A stretch of DNA of 64,000 nucleotides from Osmia lignaria lignaria (GCF_051020975.1 NW_027478160.1:14964001-15028000), one strand, 5' to 3'. Numbered from the stretch's first letter, positions 24,738 through 38,079 are shown. A program made the numbers and translations. Notes: generated by a model from the letters alone, not told the origin.

Positions 24738-26592
24738 AGAAGAAGAAATATCTCGAAATATGTCCGTCAGGCCAGTTCCTTTGAGCTGAATCGGCAAATA
24801 TCTCGGAAACGAAGCGAGCTATGGCAAAATGTTAAGAGACGTTTTTTGTAGAGAATTATGTTTCCTACAATTTATGTTCTATGATATTTTTTGATCAGAA
24901 GCGTAGTTTTCGAGATATATCGAGATATTTAAAAGTTCCGAAGCCGCACCAACATAATAGAGATACAGAAACACCGTGGCCCCTTTCTTTGAGATAACTC
25001 TGCACTACTGCGAGCTGCAAATGCCACTTCCAGCTTAGCTGTGCAGAAGAAGAACAACAAGAAGAAGAAATATCTCGAAATATGTCCGTCAGGCCCCTTC
25101 CCTTGAGATAAATCTGCAAATATCTCGGAAACGAAGCGAGCTATGGCAAAATGTTAAGAGACCTTTTTTGTAGAGAATTAAGTTTCCTACTTTTTATGTT
25201 CTATGATATTTTTTGATCAGATGCGTAGTTCTCGAGATATATCCAGATATTTAAAAGTTCCGAAGCGGCACCAACATAATAGAGATACAGAAACACCGTG
25301 GCCCCTTTCTTTGAGATAACTCTGCACTATTGCGACCTGCAAATGCCACTTCCAGCTTAGCTGTGCAGAAGAAGAACAACAAGAAGAAGAAATATCTCGA
25401 AGTATGTCCGTCAGGCCCCTTACCTTGAGATAAATCTGCAAATATCTCGGAAACGAAGCGAGCTATGGCAAAATGTTAAGAGACCTTTTTTGTAGAGAAT
25501 TAAGTTTCCTACTTTTTATCTTCTATGATATGTTCTGATCAGATGCGTAGTTCTCGAGATATATCAAGATATTTAAAAGTTAAGAAGCCGCACCAACATA
25601 ATAGAGATACAGAAACACCGTGGCCCCTTTCTTTGAGATAACTCTGCACAATTGCGAGCTGCAAATGCCACTTCCAGCTTAGCTGTGCAGAAGAAGAACA
25701 ACAAGAAGAAGAAGTATCTCGAAATATGTCCGTCAGGCCCCTTCCCTTGAGATAAATCTGCAAATATCTCGGAAACGAAGCGAGCTATTGCAAAATATTA
25801 AGAGACCTTTTTTGTAGAGAATTGAGTTTCCTACTTTTTATGTTCTATGATATTTTTTGATCAGATGCGTAGTTCTCGAGATATATCAAGATATTTAAAA
25901 GTTAAGAAGCCGCACCAACATAATAGAGATACAGAAACACCGTGGCCCCTTTCTTTGAGATAACTCTGCACTAATGCGAGCTGCAAATGCCACTTCCAGC
26001 TTAGCTGTGCAGAAGAAGAACAACAAGAAGAAGAAATATCACGAAATATGTCCGTTAGGCCCCTTCCCTTGAGATAAATCTGCAAATATCTCGGAAACGA
26101 AGCGAGCTATGGCAAAATGTTAAGAGACCTTTTTTGTAGCGAATTAAGTTTCCTACTTTTTATGTTCTATGATATTTTTTGATCAGATGCGTAGTTCTCG
26201 AGATATATCAAGATATTTAAAAGTTCCGAAGCCGCACCAACATAATAGAGATACAGAAACACCGTGGCCCCTTTCTTTCAGATAACTATGCACTATTGCG
26301 AGCTGCAAATGCCACTTCCAGCTTAGCTGTGCAGAAGAAGAACAACAAGAAGAAGAAATATCTCGAAATATGTCCGTTAGGCCCCTTCCCTTGAGATAAA
26401 TCTGCAAATATCTCGGAAACGAAGCGAGCTATGGCAAAATGTTAAGAGACCTTTTTTGTAGCGAATTAAGTTTCCTACTTTTTATGTTCTATGATATTTT
26501 TTGATCAGATGCGTAGTTCTCGAGATATATCAAGATATTTAAAAGTTCCGAAGCCGCACCAACATAATAGAGATACAGAAACACCGTGGCCC
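24738..26592. repeat. 7-monomer higher-order unit, copy 2 (partial)
   Basis: This is the second copy of the 2254-bp unit, ending about 400 bp short of a full period. Visible differences from copy 1 include ATATCGAGATATT near 24919 against ATATCAAGATATT, and TATGTTCTG near 25530 against TATTTTCTG. Confidence 0.8.
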
Positions 26593-27066
26593 CTTTCTTT
26601 CAGATAACTATGCACTATTGCGAGCTGCAAATGCCACTTCCAGCTTAGCTGTGCAGAAGAAGAACAACAAGAAGAAGAAATATCTCGAAATATGTCCGTC
26701 AGGCCCCTTACCTTGAGATAAATCTGCAAATATCTCGGAAACGAAGCGAGCTATGGCAAAATGTTAAGAGACCTTTTTTGTAGAGAATTAAGTTTCCTAC
26801 TTTTTATCTTCTATGATATTTTCTGATCAGATGCGTAGTTCTCGAGATATATCAAGATATTTAAAAGTTCCGAAGCCGCACCAACATAATAGAGATACAG
26901 AAACACCGTGGCCCCTTTCTTTGAGATAACTCTGCACTAGTGCGAGCCGCAAATGCCACTTCCAGCTTAGCTGTGCAGAAGAAGAACAACAAGAAGAAGA
27001 AATATCTCGAAATATGTCCGTCAGGCCACTTCCCTTGAGATAAATCTGCAAATATCTCGGAAACGA
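25456..27066. repeat. Five-monomer block, copy 2 (offset 9016 bp)
   Basis: This is the partner of 16440-18050 and overlaps the second copy of the 7-monomer unit. Its last marked monomer leads into a GAGCTGAAT/GACG stretch instead of the GACCTTATTTG stretch that follows copy 1, which fixes the right boundary near 27066. Confidence 0.75.
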
Positions 27067-28942
27067 AGCGAGCTATGGCAAAATGTTAAGAGACGTTTTT
27101 TGTAGAGAATTATGTTTCCTACAATTTATGTTCTATGATATTTTTTGATCAGAAGCGTAGTTTTCGAGATATATCGAGATATTTAAAAGTTCCGAAGCCG
27201 CACCAACATAATAGAGATACAGAAACACCGTGGCCCCTTTCTTTGAGATAACTCTGCACTATTGCGAGCTGCAAATGCCACTTCCAGCTTAGCTGTGCAG
27301 AGGAAGAACAACAAGAAGAAGAAATATCTCGAAATATGTCCGTCAGGCCAGTTCCTTTGAGCTGAATCGGCAAATATCTCGGAAACGAAGCGAGCTATGG
27401 CAAAATGTTAAGAGACGTTTTTGGTAGAGAATTATGTTTCCTACAATTTATGTTCTATGATATTTTTTGATCAGAAGCGTAGTTTTCGAGATATATCAAG
27501 ATATTTAAAAGTTCCGAAGCCGCACCAACATAATAGAGATACAGAAACACCGTGGCCCCTTTCTTTGAGATAACTCTGCACTACTGCGAGCTGCAAATGC
27601 CACTTCCAGCTTAGCTGTGCAGAAGAAGAACAACAAGAAGAAGAAATATCTCGAAATATGTCCGTCAGGCCCCTTCCCTTGAGATAAATCTGCAAATATC
27701 TCGGAAACGAAGCGAGCTATGGCAAAATGTTAAGAGACCTTTTTTGTAGAGAATTAAGTTTCCTACTTTTTATGTTCTATGATATTTTTTGATCAGATGC
27801 GTAGTTCTCGAGATATATCCAGATATTTAAAAGTTCCGAAGCGGCACTAACATAATAGAGATAGAGAAACACCGTGGCCCCTTTCTTTGAGATAACTCTG
27901 CACTATTGCGAGCTGCAAATGCCACTTCCAGCTTAGCTGTGCAGAGGAAGAACAACAAGAAGAAGAAATATCTCGAAATATGTCCGTCAGGCCAGTTCCT
28001 TTGAGCTGAATCGGCAAATATCTCGGAAACGAAGCGAGCTATGGCAAAATGTTAAGAGACGTTTTTTGTAGAGAATTATGTTTCCTACAATTTATGTTCT
28101 ATGATATTTTTTGATCAGAAGCGTAGTTTTCGAGATATATCAAGATATTTAAAAGTTCCGAAGCCGCACCAACATAATAGAGATACAGAAACACCGTGGC
28201 CCCTTTCTTTGAGATAACTCTGCACTAATGCGAGCTGCAAATGCCACTTCCAGCTTAGCTGTGCAGAAGAAGAACAACAAGAAGAAGAAATATCACGAAA
28301 TATGTCCGTTAGGCCCCTTCCCTTGAGATAAATCTGCAAATATCTCGGAAACGAAGCGAGCTATGGCAAAATGCTAAGAGACCTTTTTTGTAGCGAATTA
28401 AGTTTCCTACTTTTTATGCTCTATGATATTTTTTGATCAGATGCGTAGTTCTCGAGATATATCAAGATATTTAAAAGTTCCGAAGCCGCACCAACATAAT
28501 AGTGATACAGAAACACCGTGGCCCCTTTCTTTCACATAACTATGCACTATTGCGAGCTGCAAATGCCACTTCCAGCTTAGCTGTGCAGAAGAAGAACAAC
28601 AAGAAGAAGAAATATCTCGAAGTATGTCCGTCAGGCCCCTTACCTTGAGATAAATCTGCAAATATCTCGGAAACGAAGCGAGCTATGGCAAAATGTTAAG
28701 AGACCTTTTTTGTAGAGAATTAAGTTTCCTACTTTTTATCTTCTATGATATTTTCTGATCAGATGCGTAGTTCTCGAGATATATCAAGATATTTAAAAGT
28801 TAAGAAGCCGCACCAACATAATAGAGATACAGAAACACCGTGGCCCCTTTCTTTGAGATAACTCTGCACTAATGCGAGCTGCAAATGCCACTTCCAGCTT
28901 AGCTGTGCAGAAGAAGAACAACAAGAAGAAGAAATATCACGA
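26593..28942. repeat. Zone 3b: mixed monomers after the 7-mer
   Basis: About seven monomers that reuse the zone 3 variants in new orders. There are three B-type copies (27147, 27469, 28113), two GAGCTGAAT/GACG blocks (near 27348 and 28003), a TTTCACATAACTATGC copy (28435) and an AAGTTAAGAAG copy (28757). One GACG copy reads TTTTTGGTAGAG instead of TTTTTTGTAGAG near 27420. Confidence 0.7.
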
Positions 28943-29400
28943 AATATGTCCGTTAGGCCCCTTCCCTTGAGATAAATCTGCAAATATCTCGGAAACGAAG
29001 CGAGCTATGGCAAAATGTTAAGAGACCTTTTTTGTAGCGAATTAAGTTTCCTACTTTTTATGTTCTATGATATTTTTTGATCAGATGCGTAGTTCTCGAG
29101 ATATATCAAGATATTTAAAAGTTCCGAAGCCGCACCAACATAATAGAGATACAGAAACACCGTGGCCCCTTTCTTTCAGATAACTATGCACTATTGCGAG
29201 CTGCAAATGCCACTTCCAGCTTAGCTGTGCAGAAGAAGAACAACAAGAAGAAGAAATATCTCGAAATATGTCCGTCAGGCCCCTTACCTTGAGATAAATC
29301 TGCAAATATCTCGGAAACGAAGCGAGCTATGGCAAAATGTTAAGAGACCTTTTTTGTAGAGAATTAAGTTTCCTACTTTTTATCTTCTATGATATTTTCT

Positions 29401-29723
29401 GATCAGATGCGTAGTTCTCGAGATATATCAAGATATTTAAAAGTTCCGAAGCCGCACCAACATAATAGAGATACAGAAACACCATGGCCCCTTTCTTTGA
29501 GATAACTCTGCGTTTAGTGCGAGCCGCAAATGCCACTTCCAGCTTAGCTGTGCAGAAGAAGAACAACAAGAAGAAGAAATGTCTCGAAATATGTCCGTCA
29601 GGCCCCTTCCCTTGAGATAAATCTGCAAATATCTCGGAAACGAAGCGAGCTATGGCAAAATGTTAAGAGACCTTTTTTGTAGAGAATTAAGTTTCCTACT
29701 TTTTATGTTCTATGATATTTTTC
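29401..29723. repeat. 323-bp monomer (+1)
   Basis: CTGCGTTTAG insertion variant near 29509-29518 on an A-type background, with the private markers ACCATGG and AAATGTCTCG. It is duplicated at 32621. Confidence 0.9.
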
Positions 29724-30044
29724 GATCAGATGCGTAGTTCTCGAGATATATCAAGATATTTAAAAGTTCCGAAGCCGCACCAACATAATAGAGATACAGA
29801 AACACCGTGGCCCCTTTCTTTGAGATAACTCTGCACTACTGCGAGCTGCAAGTGCCACTTCCAGCTTAGCTGTGCAGAAGAAGAACAACAAGAAGAAGAA
29901 ATATCTCGAAATATGTCCGTCAGGCCCCTTCCCTTGCGATAAATCTGCAAATATCTCGGAAACGAAGCGAGCTATGGCAAAATGTTAAGAGACCTTTTTT
30001 GTAGAGAATTACTTTCCTACTTTTTATGTTCTATGATATTTTTT
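29724..30044. repeat. 321-bp monomer (-1)
   Basis: One base is missing in AATTACTTTCC near 30009-30015 (usual AATTAAGTTTCC). It follows directly on a 323-bp unit, restoring the register. It is duplicated at 32944. Confidence 0.9.
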
Positions 30045-32620
30045 GATCAGATGCGTAGTTCTCGAGATATATCAAGATATTTAAAAGTTCCGAAGCCGCA
30101 CCAACATAATAGAGATACAGAAACACCGTGGCCCCTTTCTTTCACATAACTATGCACTATTGCGAGCTGCAAATGCCACTTCCAGCTTAGCTGTGCAGAA
30201 GAAGAACAACAAGAAGAAGAAATATCTCGAAATATGTCCGTCAGGCCACTTCCCTTGAGATAAATCTGCAAATATCTCGGAAACGAAGCGAGCTATGGCA
30301 AAATGTTAAGAGACCTTATTTGTAGAGAATTAAGTTTCCTACTTTTTATTTTCTATGATATTTTTTGATCAGATGCGTAGTTCTCGAGATATATCAAGAT
30401 ATTTAAAAGTTCCGAAGCCGCACCAACATAATAGAGATACAGAAACACCGTGGCCCCTTTCTTTGAGATAACTCTGCGCTATTGCGAGCTGGAAATGCCA
30501 CTTCCAGTTTAGCTGTGCAGAAGAAGAACAACAAGAAGAGGAAATATCTCGAAATATGTCCGTCAGGCCCCTTCCCTTGAGATATATCTGCAAATATCTC
30601 GGAAACGAAACGAGCTATGGCAAAATGTTAAGAGACCTTTTTTGTAGAGAATTATGTTTCTTACAATTTATGTTCTATGATATTTTTTGATCAGAAGCGT
30701 AGTTTTCGAGATATATCGAGATATTTAAAAGATCCGAAGCCGCACCAACATAATAGAGATACAGAAACACCGTGGCCCCTTTCTTTGAGATATCTCTGCA
30801 CTAGTGCGAGCCGCAAATGCCGCTTCCAGCTTAGCTGTGCAGAAGAAGAACAACAAGAAGAAGAAATATCTCGAAATATGTCCCTCAGGCCCCTTCCCTC
30901 GAGATAAATCTGCAAATATCTCGGAAACGAAGCGAGCTATGGCAAAATGTTAAGAGACCTCTTTTGTAGAGAATTAAGTTTCCTACTTTTTATGTTCTAT
31001 GATATTTTTCGATCAGATGCGTAGTTCTCGAGATATATCAAGATATTTAAAAGTTCCGAAGCCGCACCAACATAATAGAGATACAGAAACACCGTGGCCC
31101 CTTTCTTCGAGATAACTCTGCACTATTGCGAGGTGCAGATGCCACTTCCAGCTTAGCTGTGCAGAAGAAGAACAACAAGAAGAAGAAATATCTCGAAAAA
31201 TGTCCGTCAGGCCCCTTCCCTTGAGATAAATATGCAAATATCTCGGAACCGAAGCGAGCTATGGCAAAATGTTAAGAGACCTTATTTGTAGAGAATTAAG
31301 TTTCCTACTTTTTATGTTCTATGATATTTTTTGATCAGATGCGTAGTTCTCGAGATATATCAAGATATTTAAAAGTTCCGAAGCCGCACCAACATAATAG
31401 AGATACAGAAACACCGTGGCCCCTTTCTTTGAGATAACTCTGCGCTATTGCGAGCTGGAAATGCCACTTCCAGTTTAGCTGTGCAGAAGAAGAACAACAA
31501 GAAGAGGAAATATCTCGAAATATGTCCGTCAGGCCCCTTCCCTTGAGATAAATCTGCAAATATCTCGGAAACGAAACGAGCTATGGCAAAATGTTAAGAG
31601 ACCTTTTTTGTAGAGAATTATGTTTCCTACAATTTATGTTCTATGATATTTTTTGATCAGAAGCGTAGTTTTCGAGATATATCGAGATATTTAAAAGATA
31701 CGAAGCCGCACCAACATAATAGAGATACAGAAACACCGTGGCCCCTTTCTTTGAGATAACTCTGCACTAGTGCGAGCCGCAAATGCCGCTTCCAGCTTAG
31801 CTGTGCAGAAGAAGAACAACAAGAAGAAGAAATATCTCGAAATATGTCCGTCAGGCCCCTTCCCTCGAGATAAATCTGCAAATATCTCGGAAACGAAGCG
31901 AGCTATGGCAAAATGTTAAGAGACCTCTTTTGTAGAGAATTAAGTTTCCTACTTTTTATGTTCTATGATATTTTTCGATCAGATGCGTAGTTCTCGATAT
32001 ATATCAAGATATTTAAAAGTTCCGAAGCCGCACCAACATAATAGAGATACAGAAACACCGTGGCCCCTTTCTTTGAGATAACTCTGCACTATTGCGAGCT
32101 GCAAATGCCACTTCCAGCTTAGCTGTGCAGAAGAAGAACAACAAGAAGAAGAAATATCTGGAAATATGTCCGTTAGGCCCCTTCCCTTGAGATAAATCTG
32201 CAAATATCTCGGAAACGAAGCGAGCTATGGCAAAATGTTAAGAGACCTTTTTTGTAGCGAATTAAGTTTCCTACTTTTTATGTTCTATGATATTTTTTGA
32301 TCAGATGCGTAGTTCTCGAGATATATCAAGATATTTAAAAGTTCCGAAGCCGCACCAACATAATAGAGATACAGAAACACCGTGGCCCCTTTCTTTCAGA
32401 TAACTATGCACTATTGCGAGCTGCAAATGCCACTTCCAGCTTAGCTGTGCAGAAGAAGAACAACAAGAAGAAGAAATATCTCGAAATATGTCCGTCAGGC
32501 CCCTTACCTTGAGATAAATCTGCAAATATCTCGGAAACGAAGCGAGCTATGGCAAAATGTTAAGAGACCTTTTTTGTAGAGAATTAAGTTTCCTACTTTT
32601 TATCTTCTATGATATTTTCT

Positions 32621-32943
32621 GATCAGATGCGTAGTTCTCGAGATATATCAAGATATTTAAAAGTTCCGAAGCCGCACCAACATAATAGAGATACAGAAAC
32701 ACCATGGCCCCTTTCTTTGAGATAACTCTGCGTTTAGTGCGAGCCGCAAATGCCACTTCCAGCTTAGCTGTGCAGAAGAAGAACAACAAGAAGAAGAAAT
32801 GTCTCGAAATATGTCCGTCAGGCCCCTTCCCTTGAGATAAATCTGCAAATATCTCGGAAACGAAGCGAGCTATGGCAAAATGTTAAGAGACCTTTTTTGT
32901 AGAGAATTAAGTTTCCTACTTTTTATGTTCTATGATATTTTTC
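32621..32943. repeat. 323-bp monomer (+1)
   Basis: This is the duplicate of 29401-29723 in the second copy of the 10-monomer unit, with the same ACCATGG and AAATGTCTCG markers. Confidence 0.9.
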
Positions 32944-33264
32944 GATCAGATGCGTAGTTCTCGAGATATATCAAGATATTTAAAAGTTCCGAAGCCGCAC
33001 CAACATAATAGAGATACAGAAACACCGTGGCCCCTTTCTTTGAGATAACTCTGCACTACTGCGAGCTGCAAGTGCCACTTCCAGCTTAGCTGTGCAGAAG
33101 AAGAACAACAAGAAGAAGAAATATCTCGAAATATGTCCGTCAGGCCCCTTCCCTTGCGATAAATCTGCAAATATCTCGGAAACGAAGCGAGCTATGGCAA
33201 AATGTTAAGAGACCTTTTTTGTAGAGAATTACTTTCCTACTTTTTATGTTCTATGATATTTTTT
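32944..33264. repeat. 321-bp monomer (-1)
   Basis: This is the duplicate of 29724-30044, with the same AATTACTTTCC deletion near 33230. Confidence 0.9.
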
Positions 33265-35382
33265 GATCAGATGCGTAGTTCTCGAGATATATCAAGATAT
33301 TTAAAAGTTCCGAAGCCGCACCAACATAATAGAGATACAGAAACACCGTGGCCCCTTTCTTTCACATAACTATGCACTATTGCGAGCTGCAAATGCCACT
33401 TCCAGCTTAGCTGTGCAGAAGAAGAACAACAAGAAGAAGAAATATCTCGAAATATGTCCGTCAGGCCACTTCCCTTGAGATACATCTGCAAATATCTCGG
33501 AAACGAAGCGAGCTATGGCAAAATGTTAAGAGACCTTATTTGTAGAGAATTAAGTTTCCTACTTTTTATTTTCTATGATATTTTTTGATCAGATGCGTAG
33601 TTCTCGAGATATATCAAGATATTTAAAAGTTCCGAAGCCGCACCAACATAATAGAGATACAGAAACACCGTGGCCCCTTTCTTTGAGATAACTCTGCGCT
33701 ATTGCGAGCTGGAAATGCCACTTCCAGTTTAGCTGTGCAGAAGAAGAACAACAAGAAGAGGAAATATCTCGAAATATGTCCGTCAGGCCCCTTCCCTTGA
33801 GATATATCTGCAAATATCTCGGAAACGAAACGAGCTATGGCAAAATGTTAAGAGACCTTTTTTGTAGAGAATTATGTTTCTTACAATTTATGTTCTATGA
33901 TATTTTTTGATCAGAAGCGTAGTTTTCGAGATATATCGAGATATTTAAAAGATCCGAAGCCGCACCAACATAATAGAGATACAGAAACACCGTGGCCCCT
34001 TTCTTTGAGATATCTCTGCACTAGTGCGAGCCGCAAATGCCGCTTCCAGCTTAGCTGTGCAGAAGAAGAACAACAAGAAGAAGAAATATCTCGAAATATG
34101 TCCCTCAGGCCCCTTCCCTCGAGATAAATCTGCAAATATCTCGGAAACGAAGCGAGCTATGGCAAAATGTTAAGAGACCTCTTTTGTAGAGAATTAAGTT
34201 TCCTACTTTTTATGTTCTATGATATTTTTCGATCAGATGCGTAGTTCTCGAGATATATCAAGATATTTAAAAGTTCCGAAGCCGCACCAACATAATAGAG
34301 ATACAGAAACACCGTGGCCCCTTTCTTCGAGATAACTCTGCACTATTGCGAGGTGCAGATGCCACTTCCAGCTTAGCTGTGCAGAAGAAGAACAACAAGA
34401 AGAAGAAATATCTCGAAAAATGTCCGTCAGGCCCCTTCCCTTGAGATAAATATGCAAATATCTCGGAACCGAAGCGAGCTATGGCAAAATGTTAAGAGAC
34501 CTTATTTGTAGAGAATTAAGTTTCCTACTTTTTATGTTCTATGATATTTTTTGATCAGATGCGTAGTTCTCGAGATATATCAAGATATTTAAAAGTTCCG
34601 AAGCCGCACCAACATAATAGAGATACAGAAACACCGTGGCCCCTTTCTTTGAGATAACTCTGCGCTATTGCGAGCTGGAAATGCCACTTCCAGTTTAGCT
34701 GTGCAGAAGAAGAACAACAAGAAGAGGAAATATCTCGAAATATGTCCGTCAGGCCCCTTCCCTTGAGATAAATCTGCAAATATCTCGGAAACGAAACGAG
34801 CTATGGCAAAATGTTAAGAGACCTTTTTTGTAGAGAATTATGTTTCCTACAATTTATGTTCTATGATATTTTTTGATCAGAAGCGTAGTTTTCGAGATAT
34901 ATCGAGATATTTAAAAGATACGAAGCCGCACCAACATAATAGAGATACAGAAACACCGTGGCCCCTTTCTTTGAGATAACTCTGCACTAGTGCGAGCCGC
35001 AAATGCCGCTTCCAGCTTAGCTGTGCAGAAGAAGAACAACAAGAAGAAGAAATATCTCGAAATATGTCCGTCAGGCCCCTTCCCTCGAGATAAATCTGCA
35101 AATATCTCGGAAACGAAGCGAGCTATGGCAAAATGTTAAGAGACCTCTTTTGTAGAGAATTAAGTTTCCTACTTTTTATGTTCTATGATATTTTTCGATC
35201 AGATGCGTAGTTCTCGATATATATCAAGATATTTAAAAGTTCCGAAGCCGCACCAACATAATAGAGATACAGAAACACCGTGGCCCCTTTCTTTGAGATA
35301 ACTCTGCACTATTGCGAGCTGCAAATGCCACTTCCAGCTTAGCTGTGCAGAAGAAGAACAACAAGAAGAAGAAATATCTGGA

Positions 35383-35923
35383 AATATGTCCGTTAGGCCC
35401 CTTCCCTTGAGATAAATCTGCAAATATCTCGGAAACGAAGCGAGCTATGGCAAAATGTTAAGAGACCTTTTTTGTAGCGAATTAAGTTTCCTACTTTTTA
35501 TGTTCTATGATATTTTTTGATCAGATGCGTAGTTCTCGAGATATATCAAGATATTTAAAAGTTCCGAAGCCGCACCAACATAATAGAGATACAGAAACAC
35601 CGTGGCCCCTTCCTTTCAGATAAATATGCACTATTGCGAGCTGCAAATGCCACTTCCAGCTTAGCTGTGCAGAAGAAGAACAACAAGAAGAAGAAATATC
35701 TCGAAATATGTCCGTCAGGCCCCTTACCTTGAGATAAATCTGCAAATATCTCGGAAACGAAGCGAGCTATGGCAAAATGTTAAGAGACCTTTTTTGTAGA
35801 GAATTAAGTTTCCTACTTTTTATCTTCTATGATATTTTCTGATCAGATGCGTAGTTCTCGAGATATATCAAGATATTTAAAAGTTCCGAAGCCGCACCAA
35901 CATAATAGAGATACAGAAACACC
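35383..35923. repeat. Partial third copy of the 10-monomer unit
   Basis: About 1.7 monomers continue the 3220-bp period and then diverge. Differences are TCCTTTCAGATAAATATG near 35610 against TTCTTTCAGATAACTATG. At 35923 this copy has ACCGTGG where the earlier ones have ACCATGG, after which the CTGCGTTTAG variant is missing. Confidence 0.8.
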
Positions 35924-36484
35924 GTGGCCCCTTTCTTTGAGATAACTCTGCACTAGTGCGAGCCGCAAATGCCACTTCCAGCTTAGCTGTGCAGAAGAAG
36001 AACAACAAGAAGAAGAAATATCTCGAAATATGTCCGTCAGGCCACTTCCCTTGAGATAAATCTGCAAATATCTCGGAAACGAAGCGAGCTATGGCAAAAT
36101 GTTAAGAGACCTTTTTTGTAGCGAATTAAGTTTCCTACTTTTTATATTCTATGATATTTTTTGATCAGATGCGTAGCTCTCGAGATATATCAAGATATTT
36201 AAAAGTTCCGAAGCCGCATCAACATAATAGAGATACAGAAACAGCGTGGCCCCTTTCTTTGAGATATCTCTGCACTATTGCGAGCTGCAAATGCCACTTC
36301 CAGCTTAGCTGCGCAGAAGAAGAACAACAAGAAGAAGAAATATCTCGAAATATGTCCGTCAGGCCCCTTCCCTTGAGATAAATCTGCAAATATCTCGGAA
36401 ACGAAGAGAGCTATGGCAAAATGTTAAGAGACCTTTTTTGTAGAGAATTAAGTTTCCTACTTTTTATGTTCTATGATATTTTTT

Positions 36485-36803
36485 GATCAGATGCGTAGTT
36501 CTCGAGATATATCAAGATATTTAAAAGTTCCGAAGCCGCACCAACATAATAGAGATACAGAAACACCGTGGCCCCTTTCTTTCAGATAACTATGCACTAT
36601 TGCGAGCTGCAAATGCCACTTCCAGCTTAGCTGTGCAGAAGAACAACAAGAAGAAGAAATATCTCGAAATATGTCCGTCAGGCCCCTTCCCTTGAGATAA
36701 ATCTGCAAATATCTCGGAAACGAAGCGAGCTATGGCAAAATGTTAAGAGACCTTTTTTGTAGAGAATTAAGTTTCCTACTTTTTATCTTCTATGATATTT
36801 TTT
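36485..36803. repeat. 319-bp monomer (-3)
   Basis: One GAA triplet is lost from the purine tract near 36638-36650. The minus-strand frame is unchanged apart from one residue. Confidence 0.9.
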
Positions 36804-37760
36804 GATCAGATGCGTAGTTCTCGAGATATATCAAGATATTTAAAAGTTCCGAAGCCGCACCAACATAATAGAGATACAGAAACACCGTGGCCCCTCTCTT
36901 TGAGATAACTCTGCACTATTGCGAGCTGGAAATGCCACTTCCAGTTTAGCTGTGCAGAAGAAGAACAACAAGAAGAAGAAATATCTCGAAATATGTCCGT
37001 TAGGCCCCTTCCCTTGAGATAAATCTGCAAATATCTCGGAAACGAAGCGAGCTATGGCAAAATGTTAAGAGACCTTTTTTGTAGAGAATTAAGTTTCCTA
37101 CTTTTTATGTTCTATGATATTTTTTGATTAGATGCGTAGTTCTCGAGATATATCAAGATATTTAAAAGTTCCGAAGCCGCACCAACATAATAGAGATACA
37201 GAAACACCGTGGCCCCTTTCTTTGAGATAACTCTGCACTATTGCGAGCTGTAAATGCCACTTCCAGCTTAGCTGTGCAGAAGAAGAACAACAAGAAGAAG
37301 AAATATCTCGAAATATGTCCGTCAGGCCCCTTCCCTTGAGATATATCTGCAAATATCTCGGAAACGAAGCGAGCTATGGCAAAATGTTGAGAGACCTTTT
37401 TTGTAGAGAATTATGTTTCCTACAATTCATGTTCTATGATATTTTTTGATCAGATGCGTAGTTCTCGAGATATATCAAGATATTTAAAAGTTCCGAAGCC
37501 GCACCAACATAATAGAGATACAGAAACACCGTGGCCCCTTTCTTTGAGATAACTCTGCACTATTGCGAGCTGCAAATGCCACTTCCAGCTTAGCTGTGCA
37601 GAAGAAGAACATCAAGAAGAAGAAATATCTCGATTAATGTCCGTCAGGCCCCTTCCCTTGAGATAAATCTGCAAATATCTCGGAAACGAAGAGGGCTATG
37701 GCAAAATGTTAAGAGACCTTTTTTGTAGAGAATTAAGTTTCCTACTTTTTATGGTCTATG

Positions 37761-37780
37761 ATATTTTTTTATCTGATGCG
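37761..37780. repeat. Monomer junction lacking GATC
   Basis: Two substitutions turn GATCAGATG into TATCTGATG, removing the otherwise nearly universal GATC site and the usual TGA of the minus-strand frame. The same change is at about 40341, 41629 and 55793. In all four cases the preceding monomer has GAACATCAAG and TCGATTAATG. Confidence 0.9.
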
Positions 37781-38079
37781 TAGTTCTCGAGATATATCAA
37801 GATATTTAAAAGTTCCGAAGCCGCACCAACATAATAGAGATACAGAAACACCGTGGCCCCTTTCTTTGGGATAACTCTGCATTATTGCGTGCTGTAAATG
37901 CCACTTCCAGCTTAGCTGTGCAGAAGAAGAACAACAAGAAGAAGAAATATCTCGAAATATGTCCGTCAGGCCCCTTCCCTTGAGATATATCTGCAAATAT
38001 CTCGGAAACGAAGCTAGCTATGGCAAAATCTTAAGAGACCTTTTTTGTAGAGAATTATGTTTCCTGCAATTTATGTTCT

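Larger units (their letters stand above)
28943..32162. repeat. 10-monomer (3220-bp) higher-order unit, copy 1
   Basis: Ten monomers repeat as a block in 32163-35382. The unit contains distinctive rare changes that are all duplicated: a 323-bp monomer with CTGCGTTTAG and ACCATGG, a 321-bp monomer with AATTACTTTCC, GATATCTCTGC at 30790, AAATATGCAAAT at 31229, TAAAAGATACG at 31695 and CTCGATATAT at 31993. The left boundary is near 28943, where ATCACGAAAT here faces ATCTGGAAAT in the other copy. Confidence 0.9.
32163..35382. repeat. 10-monomer higher-order unit, copy 2
   Basis: This is nearly base-for-base equal to copy 1. The one mismatch I clearly noticed is GATACATCTGC near 33480 against GATAAATCTGC. 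Both the +1 and the -1 length changes are retained, so the period stays exactly 3220. Confidence 0.9.
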
